From: an uncultured Bacilli bacterium
GTDB lineage: Bacteria > Bacillota_I > Bacilli_A > RFN20 > CAG-826
NCBI GenBank assembly: GCA_944358895.1
Contig: CALVSB010000009.1
Location: 1 to 53,869 of the forward strand
Direction: 5' to 3'
Length of the DNA: 53,869 bases
The position numbers were made by a program, and so were the translations under genes. Shown in pieces: positions 8,776 through 16,657 of the stretch. Below the pieces are notes generated by a model. It searched no databases, was not told the DNA's origin, and was given only the letters and a program-made list of their open reading frames with translations. Within the stretch, counting starts at the first letter, position 1. Each line of letters starts with the position of its first letter.

Positions 8776-9149
8776 GGGAGGCTCGCTTCTTGCCGGAGGC
8801 CTTTTTGCAGCGAGCTTCAAAGGAAAAACAAAAACACTAGATGAATTTGTGACCGCTCCATAGGTAGCATTTCAATTTAATAGGCAGGAATGAACAGTCT
8901 CGTGTTTCGCTGAAGGCTCATTCTGCCTATCCTACGCTTACGAGTCAGGAGAGCATCAGCCTCGCTCCTCGCTTGAACTCGCTCAGGTACATTACGCTTG
9001 GGCCGGCTCATCGACAAAATCGTCGAAGCTGGCGGTTTCTCGCGCCTTGGAATCTGCCACAATCCTTCTTCTTTGTTGACGAAGCAATTGTGAGGCCGTT
9101 TTTATTTATTGCCTACTATTTTGAAATGCAGCCCCCTCAATGGCCCCGT
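8776..9149. other. Non-coding stretch with inverted repeats between divergent operons
   Basis: No supported gene lies here. Two inverted repeats are visible: GCTCGCT (8781-8787) with AGCGAGC (8809-8815), and ATAGGCAGGAATGA (8880-8893) with TCATTCTGCCTAT (8918-8930), the latter with one bulged base. The remaining sequence to 9149 shows no pattern I can name. It may hold remnants of earlier insertions. Confidence 0.4.
8799..8820 (+). repeat. Left copy of a 22-bp imperfect inverted repeat
   Basis: GCCTTTTTGCAGCG (8799-8812) plus TTCAA (8816-8820) recurs inverted at 12772-12792: 14 bases are identical, three differ, then five are identical. The pair brackets the metallopeptidase operon. It may mark the ends of a mobile segment, or be chance. 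Confidence 0.35.
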
Positions 9150-9178
9150 TTGCAAGGGCAAGCCGATAAGGTTAAAGT
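9150..9178 (+). promoter_or_regulatory. Possible promoter of the metallopeptidase operon
   Basis: TTGCAA (9150-9155), 17 bases, TAAAGT (9173-9178). A TATAAA at 9188-9193 is an alternative -10 without a good -35. Confidence 0.3.
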
Positions 9179-9210
9179 ATCTTTGCATATAAAACTGTGG
9201 AGGGAATCCA

Positions 9211-11304
9211 ATGCTTCTGAGCTTTGCCTTAACTTGTCTAAGCTCGCTTTCCTGTGCTGGTGCGCTCGTTTCCTCATCGGAAGAACTAGGGAATAGTTCT
9301 GAGGCAACGCCTAGTTCTATTGTTGCCAATGTTTTAGAAGGAGACATCACTTGGGAGGATGAAAACGGGGCGGAGCATCCTTTGCCCGGCATCAAAATAG
9401 AAGTTGGGGCCGAGCGAAAGATTTCAACAACAACCGACGAAGCTGGTCACTATTCGTTTTACATGGACGAAGTCAAAGCCGCTTCTATGGATTTCCCTCC
9501 AGTTTTTTCCGTCTACCTCGAAACCGACCACGCTAAGATTTACGATTATTATCGCGTCCCATATGTCAAACATTGGGATTTGAGGGGTGTTTCCTTAGAT
9601 GGTTCATATGAAATTTCCCATGAATTCACCTCCGATGGGGATGGCGAACTCGGCGAGGCCGCCCAAATTCTATGTGCCGTTGATGCCTTCGTCAAACACG
9701 CCGTCGATCTTAACGGGAGCGACCAGTTTGGCCAGTGCAAGATTGTTTATCCACATAATGATCCTTCCAAGGGCGCCTTCTATTTTGAAACCTGCATTTA
9801 CATTCAGAATAAGAACGAATACCAAGGCAAGGGTTATGTTCCTACGTATGCGGACTGGGATGTCATTGGTCATGAATATGGCCATCATGTTCAAAGGTGC
9901 CTGTTTTTGCCGGGCAGTCCAGGCGGTACGCATTGGCAAGGCGTGAACTGCATCGGCCACGAAATTGAAAACGGCGGCCTTTCTTCGCTGGCGAAATCCA
10001 AGGGGCTGCAACTTGCATTCGGAGAAGCATGGCCGACCTTTTTCTCGGTTGTAGCTCAGCAATCTTTTTCTGACGACCTAAAAACCGTTCCGGTAGTTGG
10101 GGATGCAGTGTATGAATCCTCGAACGGGCCCACTTTGGATCTATCTTTGCATATCCTTGAATGGGATGGGTTTGAAAGCCTCGGCGATGCTTGCGAAGGC
10201 CCCATTTCTTCGATTTTGTACCATTACTGGTCACGAGAGGAGACTTCATTCGACGATGTCTGCATTGCCGAACAGGAAATGTTCGATTGCTTGAAGGAAT
10301 ACCGCCCGCGTTACTTCTCCGAGTTTTATAGTGCTCTTGTATCGGAAGGATACGATCAATTTGCCTTGGGAAAGGTTACTTCCTATTTCAACTTCACTCC
10401 CTCGACTATTTCGATTTCCGGCCATTTCTTGGATGGAGTAATTGCTGGGGGGATTCGGGGAGGGCCGACCTTCACTTGGAAAGCCTATAGCGGCGTCGAA
10501 CAGCTGCCGCTCGATTATGATTTGGTTTTCGAAGGCGCCTTTGGAGGCGAAATTTTCCGCAAGCGCATTGACAATGTGCCTAACGGGGCTGATGCAACGT
10601 GCACGCTGACGATCGACGAATGGAATAACGTTGTCTCATATGCCGGCAACGGATATGTAGTTTATGTCGAGACCTCGCAGAACACCTATTTTCAAACTGG
10701 ACCATATTACTCGGAAAAGTTCTTCTTCCAGGAACCGACGGATTTCTCTCAATTCACCCAAATCAAGCCGTCGGAATGGAATTTCGAAGAAAGGTATTGG
10801 TTTCTCGACGAAGGCATCAAAGAAACTTCATTTACATTGGATGGCGTGTCTTTTGAAACGGAGCGGCTTAGGTGTGGTTACATCGAAGAACAATTTGTCA
10901 ATCTTTCCCCGAGGCGAGAAAATGCCGGCCATGCATACTTTAAGATCACCTTCGACCGCCCCGCATATGGATATATGTTCGGGGCCTCGATTTGGAGTTC
11001 GACCGAAGGCCTCAATGGCGATGATTGCGAGGCGGGCGTCTATCGCCTTGATCAAAACGGCGAACCTATTCATCCCTGCGACTTCGATCTCTTAAATGCC
11101 AGTCTTTCCACGAACAGGTTGAACGTAAAGCGCTTTGCCAAATATGACGAAAGCGGCTTCTATGGCTTGCTCATCGAGGCGACCGCCCCGGCCGAAGGAG
11201 ATAGGAACAAAGGGAGGATCTGCATCGACGACATCGTCCTTTCTTTCGACGAAGGGGAAACTTTCCCGATAACTGGTTACAGCGCAATCGTGGAGAGGGT
11301 CTGA
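9211..11304 (+). CDS. Secreted zinc metallopeptidase with N-terminal TTR-like domain
   Basis: 697 residues. An N-terminal signal peptide (MLLSFALTCLSSLSCAGALV) is followed by a Ser/Glu-rich linker. A transthyretin/carboxypeptidase-regulatory-like beta domain follows (about 42-110; GIKIEV, TTTDEAGHYSF). The catalytic motif is HEYGH at 221-225, and GEAW at about 271-274 offers the glutamate expected as third zinc ligand in gluzincin peptidases. The ~400-residue C-terminal part is beta-rich and may bind substrate or the surface. The start is supported by GGAGGG seven bases upstream. It appears to be the first gene of an operon with two lipoproteins. AT content is higher than in core genes, suggesting acquisition. 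The exact peptidase family is not assigned. Confidence 0.85.
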   Translation: MLLSFALTCLSSLSCAGALVSSSEELGNSSEATPSSIVANVLEGDITWEDENGAEHPLPGIKIEVGAERKISTTTDEAGHYSFYMDEVKAASMDFPPVFSVYLETDHAKIYDYYRVPYVKHWDLRGVSLDGSYEISHEFTSDGDGELGEAAQILCAVDAFVKHAVDLNGSDQFGQCKIVYPHNDPSKGAFYFETCIYIQNKNEYQGKGYVPTYADWDVIGHEYGHHVQRCLFLPGSPGGTHWQGVNCIGHEIENGGLSSLAKSKGLQLAFGEAWPTFFSVVAQQSFSDDLKTVPVVGDAVYESSNGPTLDLSLHILEWDGFESLGDACEGPISSILYHYWSREETSFDDVCIAEQEMFDCLKEYRPRYFSEFYSALVSEGYDQFALGKVTSYFNFTPSTISISGHFLDGVIAGGIRGGPTFTWKAYSGVEQLPLDYDLVFEGAFGGEIFRKRIDNVPNGADATCTLTIDEWNNVVSYAGNGYVVYVETSQNTYFQTGPYYSEKFFFQEPTDFSQFTQIKPSEWNFEERYWFLDEGIKETSFTLDGVSFETERLRCGYIEEQFVNLSPRRENAGHAYFKITFDRPAYGYMFGASIWSSTEGLNGDDCEAGVYRLDQNGEPIHPCDFDLLNASLSTNRLNVKRFAKYDESGFYGLLIEATAPAEGDRNKGRICIDDIVLSFDEGETFPITGYSAIVERV

Positions 11305-11336
11305 GCCAAGGAATAACTTCAATGGAGGCAAGGCAA

Positions 11337-12044
11337 ATGCATAAGAAAGTCAAGCCGTGTTTAATTGCCATTCTTTCTCTTGGTTCTTTCGCAGTTTTTT
11401 CTTGTGTTTCAACTAAGCCTCTCATGAAGTATCCAATTACCCAATTCGATCTCGTTTACGCTTTTCGTTCTGAAGGGCCGGTGTCCCCTTATTTCCGCTT
11501 TGCTTTAGGTAGAACCTACGGACAGTGGATAAATGTTATGCCCACCGGGATAGATGCGTGTGTTTTTCTTGCCTGTTGGGTCGATTGGCCTTTTCTGAAA
11601 GAAGAACTCAATCTCGACGGGAATGAAAAACCTTCCTTGGAACTCAACCGTGCCCTATATGACGCGGACGGAAATAGGCTCGACGAGGAAATAATTTCAA
11701 GTTTCGGCGACCCGTCACGATTTCCCGATAGCGAGCATTTCCATGAGGACACGTCCTTCTGCTCTCTCATAGTCGACATGCTCGTTTTTGAAGAAATCGG
11801 ATATGTTCCAACTTATATCGAATACGGGGTGGTTTTGACAATCGGGGAGAAGGAAATGAAGCCTTCGAACCTTATGCCCGGGACCGTCATGGATACAAGG
11901 TATTTCCGAGTCGACGAAGACTATCATTCCCGAGTAGTTCTGACCTTTGTCAACGGAGTAGGAGGGGAAATTTTGGAGGGTTGGTCGTACGACATCCGTT
12001 ATGAAGTTCCGAGCCTCTGGCTTCCCTTCATAAGCAAGGAGTGA
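11337..12044 (+). CDS. Lipoprotein of unknown function, metallopeptidase operon
   Basis: The ATG at 11337 is preferred over one at 11322, because GGAGG at 11324-11328 sits eight bases before it. The product has 235 residues. It begins MHKKVKPCLIAILSLGSF and has a lipobox ending VFSC near residue 23, so it should be lipidated and face outward. The remainder is mixed, with no motif recognised. It lies 32 bases after the metallopeptidase gene and 3 bases before the next lipoprotein gene. It may be an immunity, chaperone or substrate-presenting partner of the peptidase, but nothing in the sequence decides this. Confidence 0.75.
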   Translation: MHKKVKPCLIAILSLGSFAVFSCVSTKPLMKYPITQFDLVYAFRSEGPVSPYFRFALGRTYGQWINVMPTGIDACVFLACWVDWPFLKEELNLDGNEKPSLELNRALYDADGNRLDEEIISSFGDPSRFPDSEHFHEDTSFCSLIVDMLVFEEIGYVPTYIEYGVVLTIGEKEMKPSNLMPGTVMDTRYFRVDEDYHSRVVLTFVNGVGGEILEGWSYDIRYEVPSLWLPFISKE

Positions 12045-12047
12045 ACC

Positions 12048-12761
12048 ATGAAATCTGCGAATATCAATAGGTTCTCGTTCTTCCTGATTTTCGTCCTTGC
12101 GGTTTTTCCCCTCTCTTCCTGTTCTTCTAATGGTGACGACTATCTCCATTTCGGCTTTTACCGGGACGAAGCCGAAGGCTCGGCCCTCCGCCTGGCCTCG
12201 GTGATGCATAAGACGGCCGAGGCAAAGGAAGGAGAGGAAGAGCTGACCTTCCGGGTTCTCGTTTCCTATGGCGCGGACTACCTCGCCTACCAGGAGCCAG
12301 TCCCATCGCTTTCTTCCTACGGGATTTCCGAGGTCGCCTTCGAACGGCTCTGGATGGATCAGGGCCTATCCTTGGGTAGCGAATACGTCGAGCTCCAGCG
12401 GATGAGCGCGGCAGCCTTTGAAAAGACCCCTATCTTTTTGGCCAACGGGGAAATCCCGCACGCTAATCTCAACGAAGAGAATTACGATGCTTTGTTCTTT
12501 CCTTTTACCAGAATAGATACTCTAGCATTGCCGGCAAGGAGCAAGGGCAAAGGATACCTGGCCTATCGCCTCCATGCCTATGACGGAAACGGGAATACGG
12601 TCGATAGCCCGATTGTTCAAGACGCGTTAGCCTTTTCCTTCGCCTACGAGAACGGAAAGGCCCAATTCACCCTCATCGATGCGAACACCTTGGAGGAAAA
12701 GGAGCAAAACCGCGAGCTTCCTTACGAAGGCTTCTATTGGCCTGACGATTACATCGAATGA
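12048..12761 (+). CDS. Second lipoprotein of the metallopeptidase operon
   Basis: 237 residues with a clear lipoprotein signal (hydrophobic stretch 9-24, lipobox LSSC at about 22-25), then a short Ser/Asn linker and a globular domain. AAGGAG lies just upstream of the ATG, inside the end of the previous gene. No family was recognised. The stretch YLAYRLHAYDGNGNTVDSP suggests a beta-sandwich. It is co-transcribed with the metallopeptidase by position. No terminator was found after it, only AT-rich sequence and the right copy of the inverted repeat. Confidence 0.75.
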   Translation: MKSANINRFSFFLIFVLAVFPLSSCSSNGDDYLHFGFYRDEAEGSALRLASVMHKTAEAKEGEEELTFRVLVSYGADYLAYQEPVPSLSSYGISEVAFERLWMDQGLSLGSEYVELQRMSAAAFEKTPIFLANGEIPHANLNEENYDALFFPFTRIDTLALPARSKGKGYLAYRLHAYDGNGNTVDSPIVQDALAFSFAYENGKAQFTLIDANTLEEKEQNRELPYEGFYWPDDYIE

Positions 12762-12771
12762 AGGTTTTAGA

Positions 12772-12792
12772 TTGAAAACGCTGCAAAAAGGC
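12772..12792 (-). repeat. Right copy of the 22-bp imperfect inverted repeat
   Basis: CGCTGCAAAAAGGC (12779-12792), preceded by TTGAA (12772-12776), is the inverted partner of 8799-8820. Confidence 0.35.
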
Positions 12793-12839
12793 GATATTCA
12801 AATCGTTTATTCGCGGGAATGAAACGCCTAGGCCCGCCC

Positions 12840-13150
12840 TCATTCGAGCCGCATCGCAAGCAAAACGCCTATTTGGAGAGGCATCGGAACCAGGATGAAA
12901 TACCAGATTTCCTGATGGAAATAGAGGCGAAATGTAGGGCAGGGACGATGAAGGCCGTCCATATGGTTATCGAGACAAGAATCCAGAAGGGAAGCGGCAG
13001 CTTGTAGAACCTCCAAGATAGAAAAGGCGAAACGAGTCCGGCTACCGGAACGGCCGAGAGGAAGACGATCCAAAGATTCGGATCGGGATTGCTCCCGGAG
13101 ATGAGCTTGTAGGCATGGATGGCTCCGGCCCCGAAGAAAATGGGGTCTCT
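12840..13150 (-). pseudogene. Truncated, frameshifted paralogue of the XRE/3-TM regulator
   Basis: On the minus strand the frame from about 13150 reads IFFGAGAIHAYKLI, PDPNLWIVFLSAVPV and LSWRFYKLPLPFWI, closely matching the membrane part of the intact gene at 39378-39977. Near 12935 the match moves to another frame (LYFHQEIWYFILVPMPLQIG) and runs to the natural C-terminus (MRLE, stop TGA at 12840-12842). The whole helix-turn-helix half is absent; the homology ends where the transposon-related sequence begins. This is a pseudogene cut by insertion or deletion. The paralogy is direct: both copies are in this window. Confidence 0.85.
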
Positions 13151-13180
13151 TGATTTTCGCGTGGTCGCTCTTGAAACTTG

Positions 13181-14475
13181 GATCACACGATAGTTAAGAG
13201 ATTTATGCAGTTGGCCGTCTGAAAAGGCTCCCTCCTACAAGGTCAATTGAAGAGATAGACAAAGGAGGAACCGCATGGATTCTAACATCTTCAAGTCGCT
13301 CGGGATATTGCCCAGGTCAAACGCCAACGTCGAGGCCGTGGAGGGCGATGGAACCACCGTCTACTATGTCGACCTCTTCCCCTCGGAACGGGCCGAATGC
13401 CCGCTCTGCGGCGCGCGAGGCGCCGCCCACGGCTACTACTTCAAGAAGGCGAGGATGCCGTCGAACAGATTCCACGAATCGGCCGCCTACGTAAGGGTCC
13501 CGCGGTTCTCGTGCCCCAACGTCAGATGCGCCCCGTTCGGCAAGGCCTCTTCGGCGAAGCTCGCCGGCATAGGCAAGGGGAGGAGCATACCGATACCCGG
13601 CGATCATATGCGACGAGGAGACGGGCTCGGTCATCGACGTCATCAGGCCAAGGAGGTCTGAATGCCTCTACCGATTCTTCGCCTCCATACCCCTCGAGGA
13701 GAGGGAATGGGTCGAGTTCCTCAGCTCCGACATGCACGACCCCTGCGACGTCGCCTGCCGGCATTGCCCCCCAACGCCGTCCCCGCCATCGACATGTTCC
13801 ACATAGTCAAGCTGGTCGTCTCGGCGATGGACTCGGCGAGGTACAGGGCCTTCAAGGAGGATAGGGGCGACCCCATAAACGGCTACGCCAAGAAGCATCG
13901 GAGGGACTTCCTCTGCCGTCAGGGCGGCCCGGCGATGGGGAGGCGGGACATGCTGGCCCGCGCCCTCATGGCCTCCGGCGGCCTGCTCGACGTCTACGAG
14001 GCCGAGCAGGCGATGCTCGGCATGGTCGACGGCCTCGCCAAGAGGCCGCCGAAGGAAGAGCTCGAATGGATTGCCCCGAGGCTCGAGAAATCCGGGATCG
14101 CCGACGCCCATAAGGCCGCGGAGAGCATAAGGAAATGGATGATGCCACAGATCTCGAAGACCTTCGAATTGAGGGTCGCCGGCGAGATGCACTCCAGCAG
14201 CATATCGGAGCCGAGGAACGCGCAGATAAAGGAGCTGATATCCGCATCCAATGGGCTTGTGGACTTCAAGAGGATGAGGAAGAGGGTCCTCTTAATGTAT
14301 TCAGACGGGACGGAAAGGGAAAGCCTAAAGGCCGACGAAGGGGGCGATCCCGGGCCGAAGGACGGCGAAGAGGCCCCGAGGATCCCAGTCAACGGAAGGC
14401 GAGCTGTGACCACACGGAATTTAAGAAGCCCCTCAACCCCGACCACACAAAACCACGCAGGATTTAAGAGAGCCC
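13181..14475 (+). mobile_element. Decayed ISL3-family-like insertion sequence
   Basis: A broken transposase gene (13275-14492) is flanked by related end sequences: GATCACACGATAGTTAAGAG at 13181-13200, GACCACACGGAATTTAAGAA at 14408-14427, and a longer variant at 14441-14470. The copies are direct rather than inverted, and the right side carries two. That suggests nested or successive insertions. Exact borders and a target duplication could not be fixed. Confidence 0.55.
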
Positions 14476-14492
14476 AAAAAAGCCCGGGATGA
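13275..14492 (+). pseudogene. ISL3-like DDE transposase, two frameshifts
   Basis: AAAGGAGG lies just before the ATG. The first frame gives an N-terminal zinc-binding region (CPLCG, then CPNVRC). Near 13590 the sense moves to another frame (YRYPAIICDEETGSVIDVIR, FLSSDMHDP, the likely first catalytic Asp). It returns to the original frame near 13775 (AIDMFHIVKLV, the second Asp). The C-terminal part (RNAQIKELISASNGL, VDFKRMRKRVLLMY) matches the last conserved block of ISL3 transposases. The original frame meets a stop at 13659. Two compensating frameshifts make it inactive, unless they are sequencing errors. Family by motif recall. Confidence 0.75.
14408..14470 (+). repeat. Two tandem variants of the IS end sequence
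   Basis: GACCACACGGAATTTAAGAA (14408-14427) and GACCACAC with an 11-base insert before GGATTTAAGAG (14441-14470) share both end blocks. A third, diverged copy is at 13181-13200. Confidence 0.5.
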
Positions 14493-14516
14493 CGCGATTC
14501 GCCATCCCGGGCTTTT
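14476..14516. terminator. Bidirectional terminator
   Basis: AGCCCGGGATG (14481-14491) pairs with CATCCCGGGCT (14503-14512 region), with A-runs before and T-runs after, so it works in both directions. It ends the minus-strand ECF-methyltransferase gene. Confidence 0.85.
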
Positions 14517-14525
14517 CCTTTGGCT

Positions 14526-15683
14526 CTAGCGCTTGCTTAGCAGAAGCGTGTAACGGTCCTCGTCGTCGATGGACAAGACGACCTTGAACTGCTTCCAGAA
14601 GGTGAAAGCCTCTTCCTTGGGGCTCGAAAGACACCGGGCAAAAGACTTTCCCTCCCCGGAAAGATGATGGGCGTTCAGCCTATCTTTCCCCTCGTCGAAG
14701 GCGATCAGGAGCTTTCCGCCCTTCCTTAAGGCCTTCGCGGATTGCTTGGCAAAGCGGTCGACGTCGAGGAAGTGGGGGTAGGCATTGTAGACGACGACAA
14801 TGTCGTAGGCTTCCTTCGGCAAGGGGGCCTCGAGAAAGTCCTCGCAGCGGTAGATGACCCCGGGCACTTTAATTTTCTTGGCTTCCTTGATCATTTCCAG
14901 GGCCACGTCGATGGCCGTGACGGTCGCCCCCTGGGCGCTCAAATAAGGCTCGAGGACCCCGGTCCCGCAGCCGATATCGAGGATCCTCTTACCGGACAAT
15001 TCGCCCAAAGGAGCGAGGATTTGCGAGGCTTTTTCCATGGGTAGAGGCCCTTTTTCCGCCCATTTTTCGGCGAGCTTCCCGAAATGGCTGGCTTGTTCTT
15101 TGGCCATCACGGCCCTTTCTTTATGGGGAAAAAGGAAGCGGTCTTCACGGCTCATGAGGTGGCTTTTGAAGAGGGCGAAGACGACGCTTGGGATAAGGGC
15201 GAGCTGGATGAGTGTGGCTGGCCAACCCATCAAGAAGTAGCTATTGACGAAGATCGACCAGGAGTAGGCGTCGCCCCGCCCGACATAGACGAGATAGTTG
15301 ACGAAGGCCCCGCCCAAGCGCCCGACGAGCATGGCGGCTATAAGGCTGAGATAGAGGTCCAGGTACATCCATTTTGTCTTCACGAGGCGGAAGAGAAGAC
15401 CGGCCACAGCCCCATAAAGGGCACATTCGACCATCATCGGCGGAAGGACCGGGTAAAGGGGCGGCATGCCAGTGATGAGGCTATTGAGGAGCGGGATGAG
15501 AAGCCCGACCCCGAGCCCGAAGAGAGGGCCGAAGAGGAAGCCGGCGATGAGGACCGGGATATGCATCGGGGAGAAGATGCTCCCGGCGTTGGGGATGCCA
15601 TGGAAGCAGAGGGGGAGGAGAATCCCGATGGCGATGAGGGCGGCGCTTCCGACCGTCTTCTTGACGGTAGAGAGGTAATTCAT
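14526..15683 (-). CDS. ECF transporter S-component fused to SAM methyltransferase
   Basis: 385 residues in two parts. Residues 1-185 are hydrophobic with about six helices and carry FSPMHIPVLIAGFLFGPLFG and SLITGMPPLYP. These resemble substrate-binding S-components of energy-coupling-factor vitamin transporters. After a charged linker, residues ~195-385 form a class I methyltransferase: motif I ILDIGCGTG (234-242), then AIDVALEM with the acidic residue for ribose, and DIVVVYNAYPHFLDVD. The fusion suggests that an imported cofactor or precursor is methylated on entry, or that methylation traps it. The substrate cannot be read from sequence. No EcfA/EcfT genes are in this window. There is no good ribosome-binding site: TATAAA lies eight bases before the ATG, so the message may be leaderless. 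Confidence 0.85.
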   Translation of the reverse strand: MNYLSTVKKTVGSAALIAIGILLPLCFHGIPNAGSIFSPMHIPVLIAGFLFGPLFGLGVGLLIPLLNSLITGMPPLYPVLPPMMVECALYGAVAGLLFRLVKTKWMYLDLYLSLIAAMLVGRLGGAFVNYLVYVGRGDAYSWSIFVNSYFLMGWPATLIQLALIPSVVFALFKSHLMSREDRFLFPHKERAVMAKEQASHFGKLAEKWAEKGPLPMEKASQILAPLGELSGKRILDIGCGTGVLEPYLSAQGATVTAIDVALEMIKEAKKIKVPGVIYRCEDFLEAPLPKEAYDIVVVYNAYPHFLDVDRFAKQSAKALRKGGKLLIAFDEGKDRLNAHHLSGEGKSFARCLSSPKEEAFTFWKQFKVVLSIDDEDRYTLLLSKR

Positions 15684-15691
15684 AGCGGCTA

Positions 15692-15697
15692 TTTATA
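15692..15697 (-). promoter_or_regulatory. -10 box very close to the ECF-methyltransferase start
   Basis: TATAAA on the minus strand (complement of 15692-15697) ends eight bases before the ATG. Transcription would begin at or near the start codon. The -35 is weak. Confidence 0.4.
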
Positions 15698-15774
15698 TCC
15701 CGTAAGCGGCTAGCAAGTCCACTCTCAGGACCATGTATGTTGACGGAAAATGCCTTTTATCGTTCATAGGCATG

Positions 15775-15801
15775 AAAAAAGCCCTCCCGCGCGGGGAGGG
15801 C
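15775..15801 (-). terminator. Terminator of rpsD
   Basis: On the minus strand GCCCTCCCC and GGGAGGGC form a GC-rich hairpin followed by TTTTTT (15780-15775). Confidence 0.9.
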
Positions 15802-15827
15802 GATCTTCCGATTCGGGCAGCCGGAGA

Positions 15828-16436
15828 TTAGAGCTTCCGGTTGTAGAATTCGATGATCTGGGCTTCGTTGATGTCCTTCGGGAGTTCGTTGCGCTCCGGG
15901 AGGCGGGTGAAAGTGCCCTTGATCTTCTCGGCGTCGACGGTGACGTAGGCCGGGACGGTCGGTTTGCCGTCGAGGGATTCCTTGACGACCTTGAGGGGGC
16001 TGTCTTCCTTGAAGGCGATGACGTCATTGACCGAGCAGAGGTAGCTCGGGATGTCGACCTTCTTGCCGTTGACGGTCACGTGGCCGTGGTTGACGAGCTG
16101 GCGAGCCGCGGCGCGGGTCCGGGCAAAGCCCATCCGGTAAACGAGGTTGTCGAGCCGGCTTTCGAGGATCCGGAAGAAGGCAAGGCCGGTGACGACGCCC
16201 TTTTCCTTCTTGGCGAGGACGAAGAGACGCTGGAACTGGCGCTCGTTCACCCCATAGAGGTGGCGAAGCTTCTGCTTCTCGAGGAGCTGGGCTCCGTATT
16301 CGGACGGCTTGCGCTTCCGATCTTGGCCGTGCTGGCCGGGGCCATAGGCCCGCTTTTTGAGTTCATCCCCGGTCTCGAGGGTCGAGAAGGAGAGATGACG
16401 CGAACGCTTCCACTTGGAAGCCGTGTACTTGGACAT
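15828..16436 (-). CDS. rpsD: 30S ribosomal protein S4
   Basis: 202 residues from the ATG at 16436, chosen because AAAAGGAGG precedes it and the protein then begins MSKYTASKWKRSRH, as small-subunit S4 does. Upstream in-frame codons belong to the leader. S4 binds 16S rRNA early in 30S assembly and helps decoding fidelity. The S4 RNA-binding domain is visible (FARTRAAARQLVNHGHVTVN, about 95-115), and YGPGQHGQ lies near the N-terminus. It is monocistronic, between its own promoter and a strong terminator, and divergent from ezrA as in Bacillus. No Cys cluster is present. Confidence 0.97.
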   Translation of the reverse strand: MSKYTASKWKRSRHLSFSTLETGDELKKRAYGPGQHGQDRKRKPSEYGAQLLEKQKLRHLYGVNERQFQRLFVLAKKEKGVVTGLAFFRILESRLDNLVYRMGFARTRAAARQLVNHGHVTVNGKKVDIPSYLCSVNDVIAFKEDSPLKVVKESLDGKPTVPAYVTVDAEKIKGTFTRLPERNELPKDINEAQIIEFYNRKL

Positions 16437-16583
16437 TGAAAGTCCTCCTTTTCTATCGGCGCAAAAGAAGGTTGCCATCCCTCTTCCCCGGGTGTCCAGC
16501 ATTTCGGCTCGGTTAGCCCCGGGCTTACTTCATTCACTGGCGGACGTCGGACGGGAAGATGAAGGCCCGCTAACTTTACGCAA
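16437..16583 (-). promoter_or_regulatory. rpsD 5' leader, possible S4 autoregulatory RNA
   Basis: The transcript has about 147 untranslated bases. Self-complementary blocks (a CCCGGG twice, about 30 bases apart) could form a hairpin or pseudoknot near the ribosome-binding site. In Bacillus, S4 represses its own mRNA through such a leader. That this one does so is inference. Confidence 0.4.
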
Positions 16584-16588
16584 GCGAA

Positions 16589-16617
16589 AGGATAGAGGCC
16601 CAGAGAAGCTTTGTCAA
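16589..16617 (-). promoter_or_regulatory. Strong sigma-A promoter of rpsD
   Basis: On the minus strand TTGACA (complement of 16612-16617), a 17-base spacer, TATCCT (complement of 16589-16594). Confidence 0.8.
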
Positions 16618-16657
16618 ACCTTTCTTTAAAGAAAGGGGACTACCTCGTTACGCCCAT

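Noticed and set aside
8877..9296. Open frames between the divergent operons (61, 107 and 97 codons)
   Set aside because: They lack ribosome-binding sites, overlap each other on both strands or the metallopeptidase start, and contain no motif.
15731..15760. Promoter-like TTGACG on the plus strand before the rpsD terminator
   Set aside because: The -10 is poor and it would transcribe only antisense to rpsD; no gene follows.
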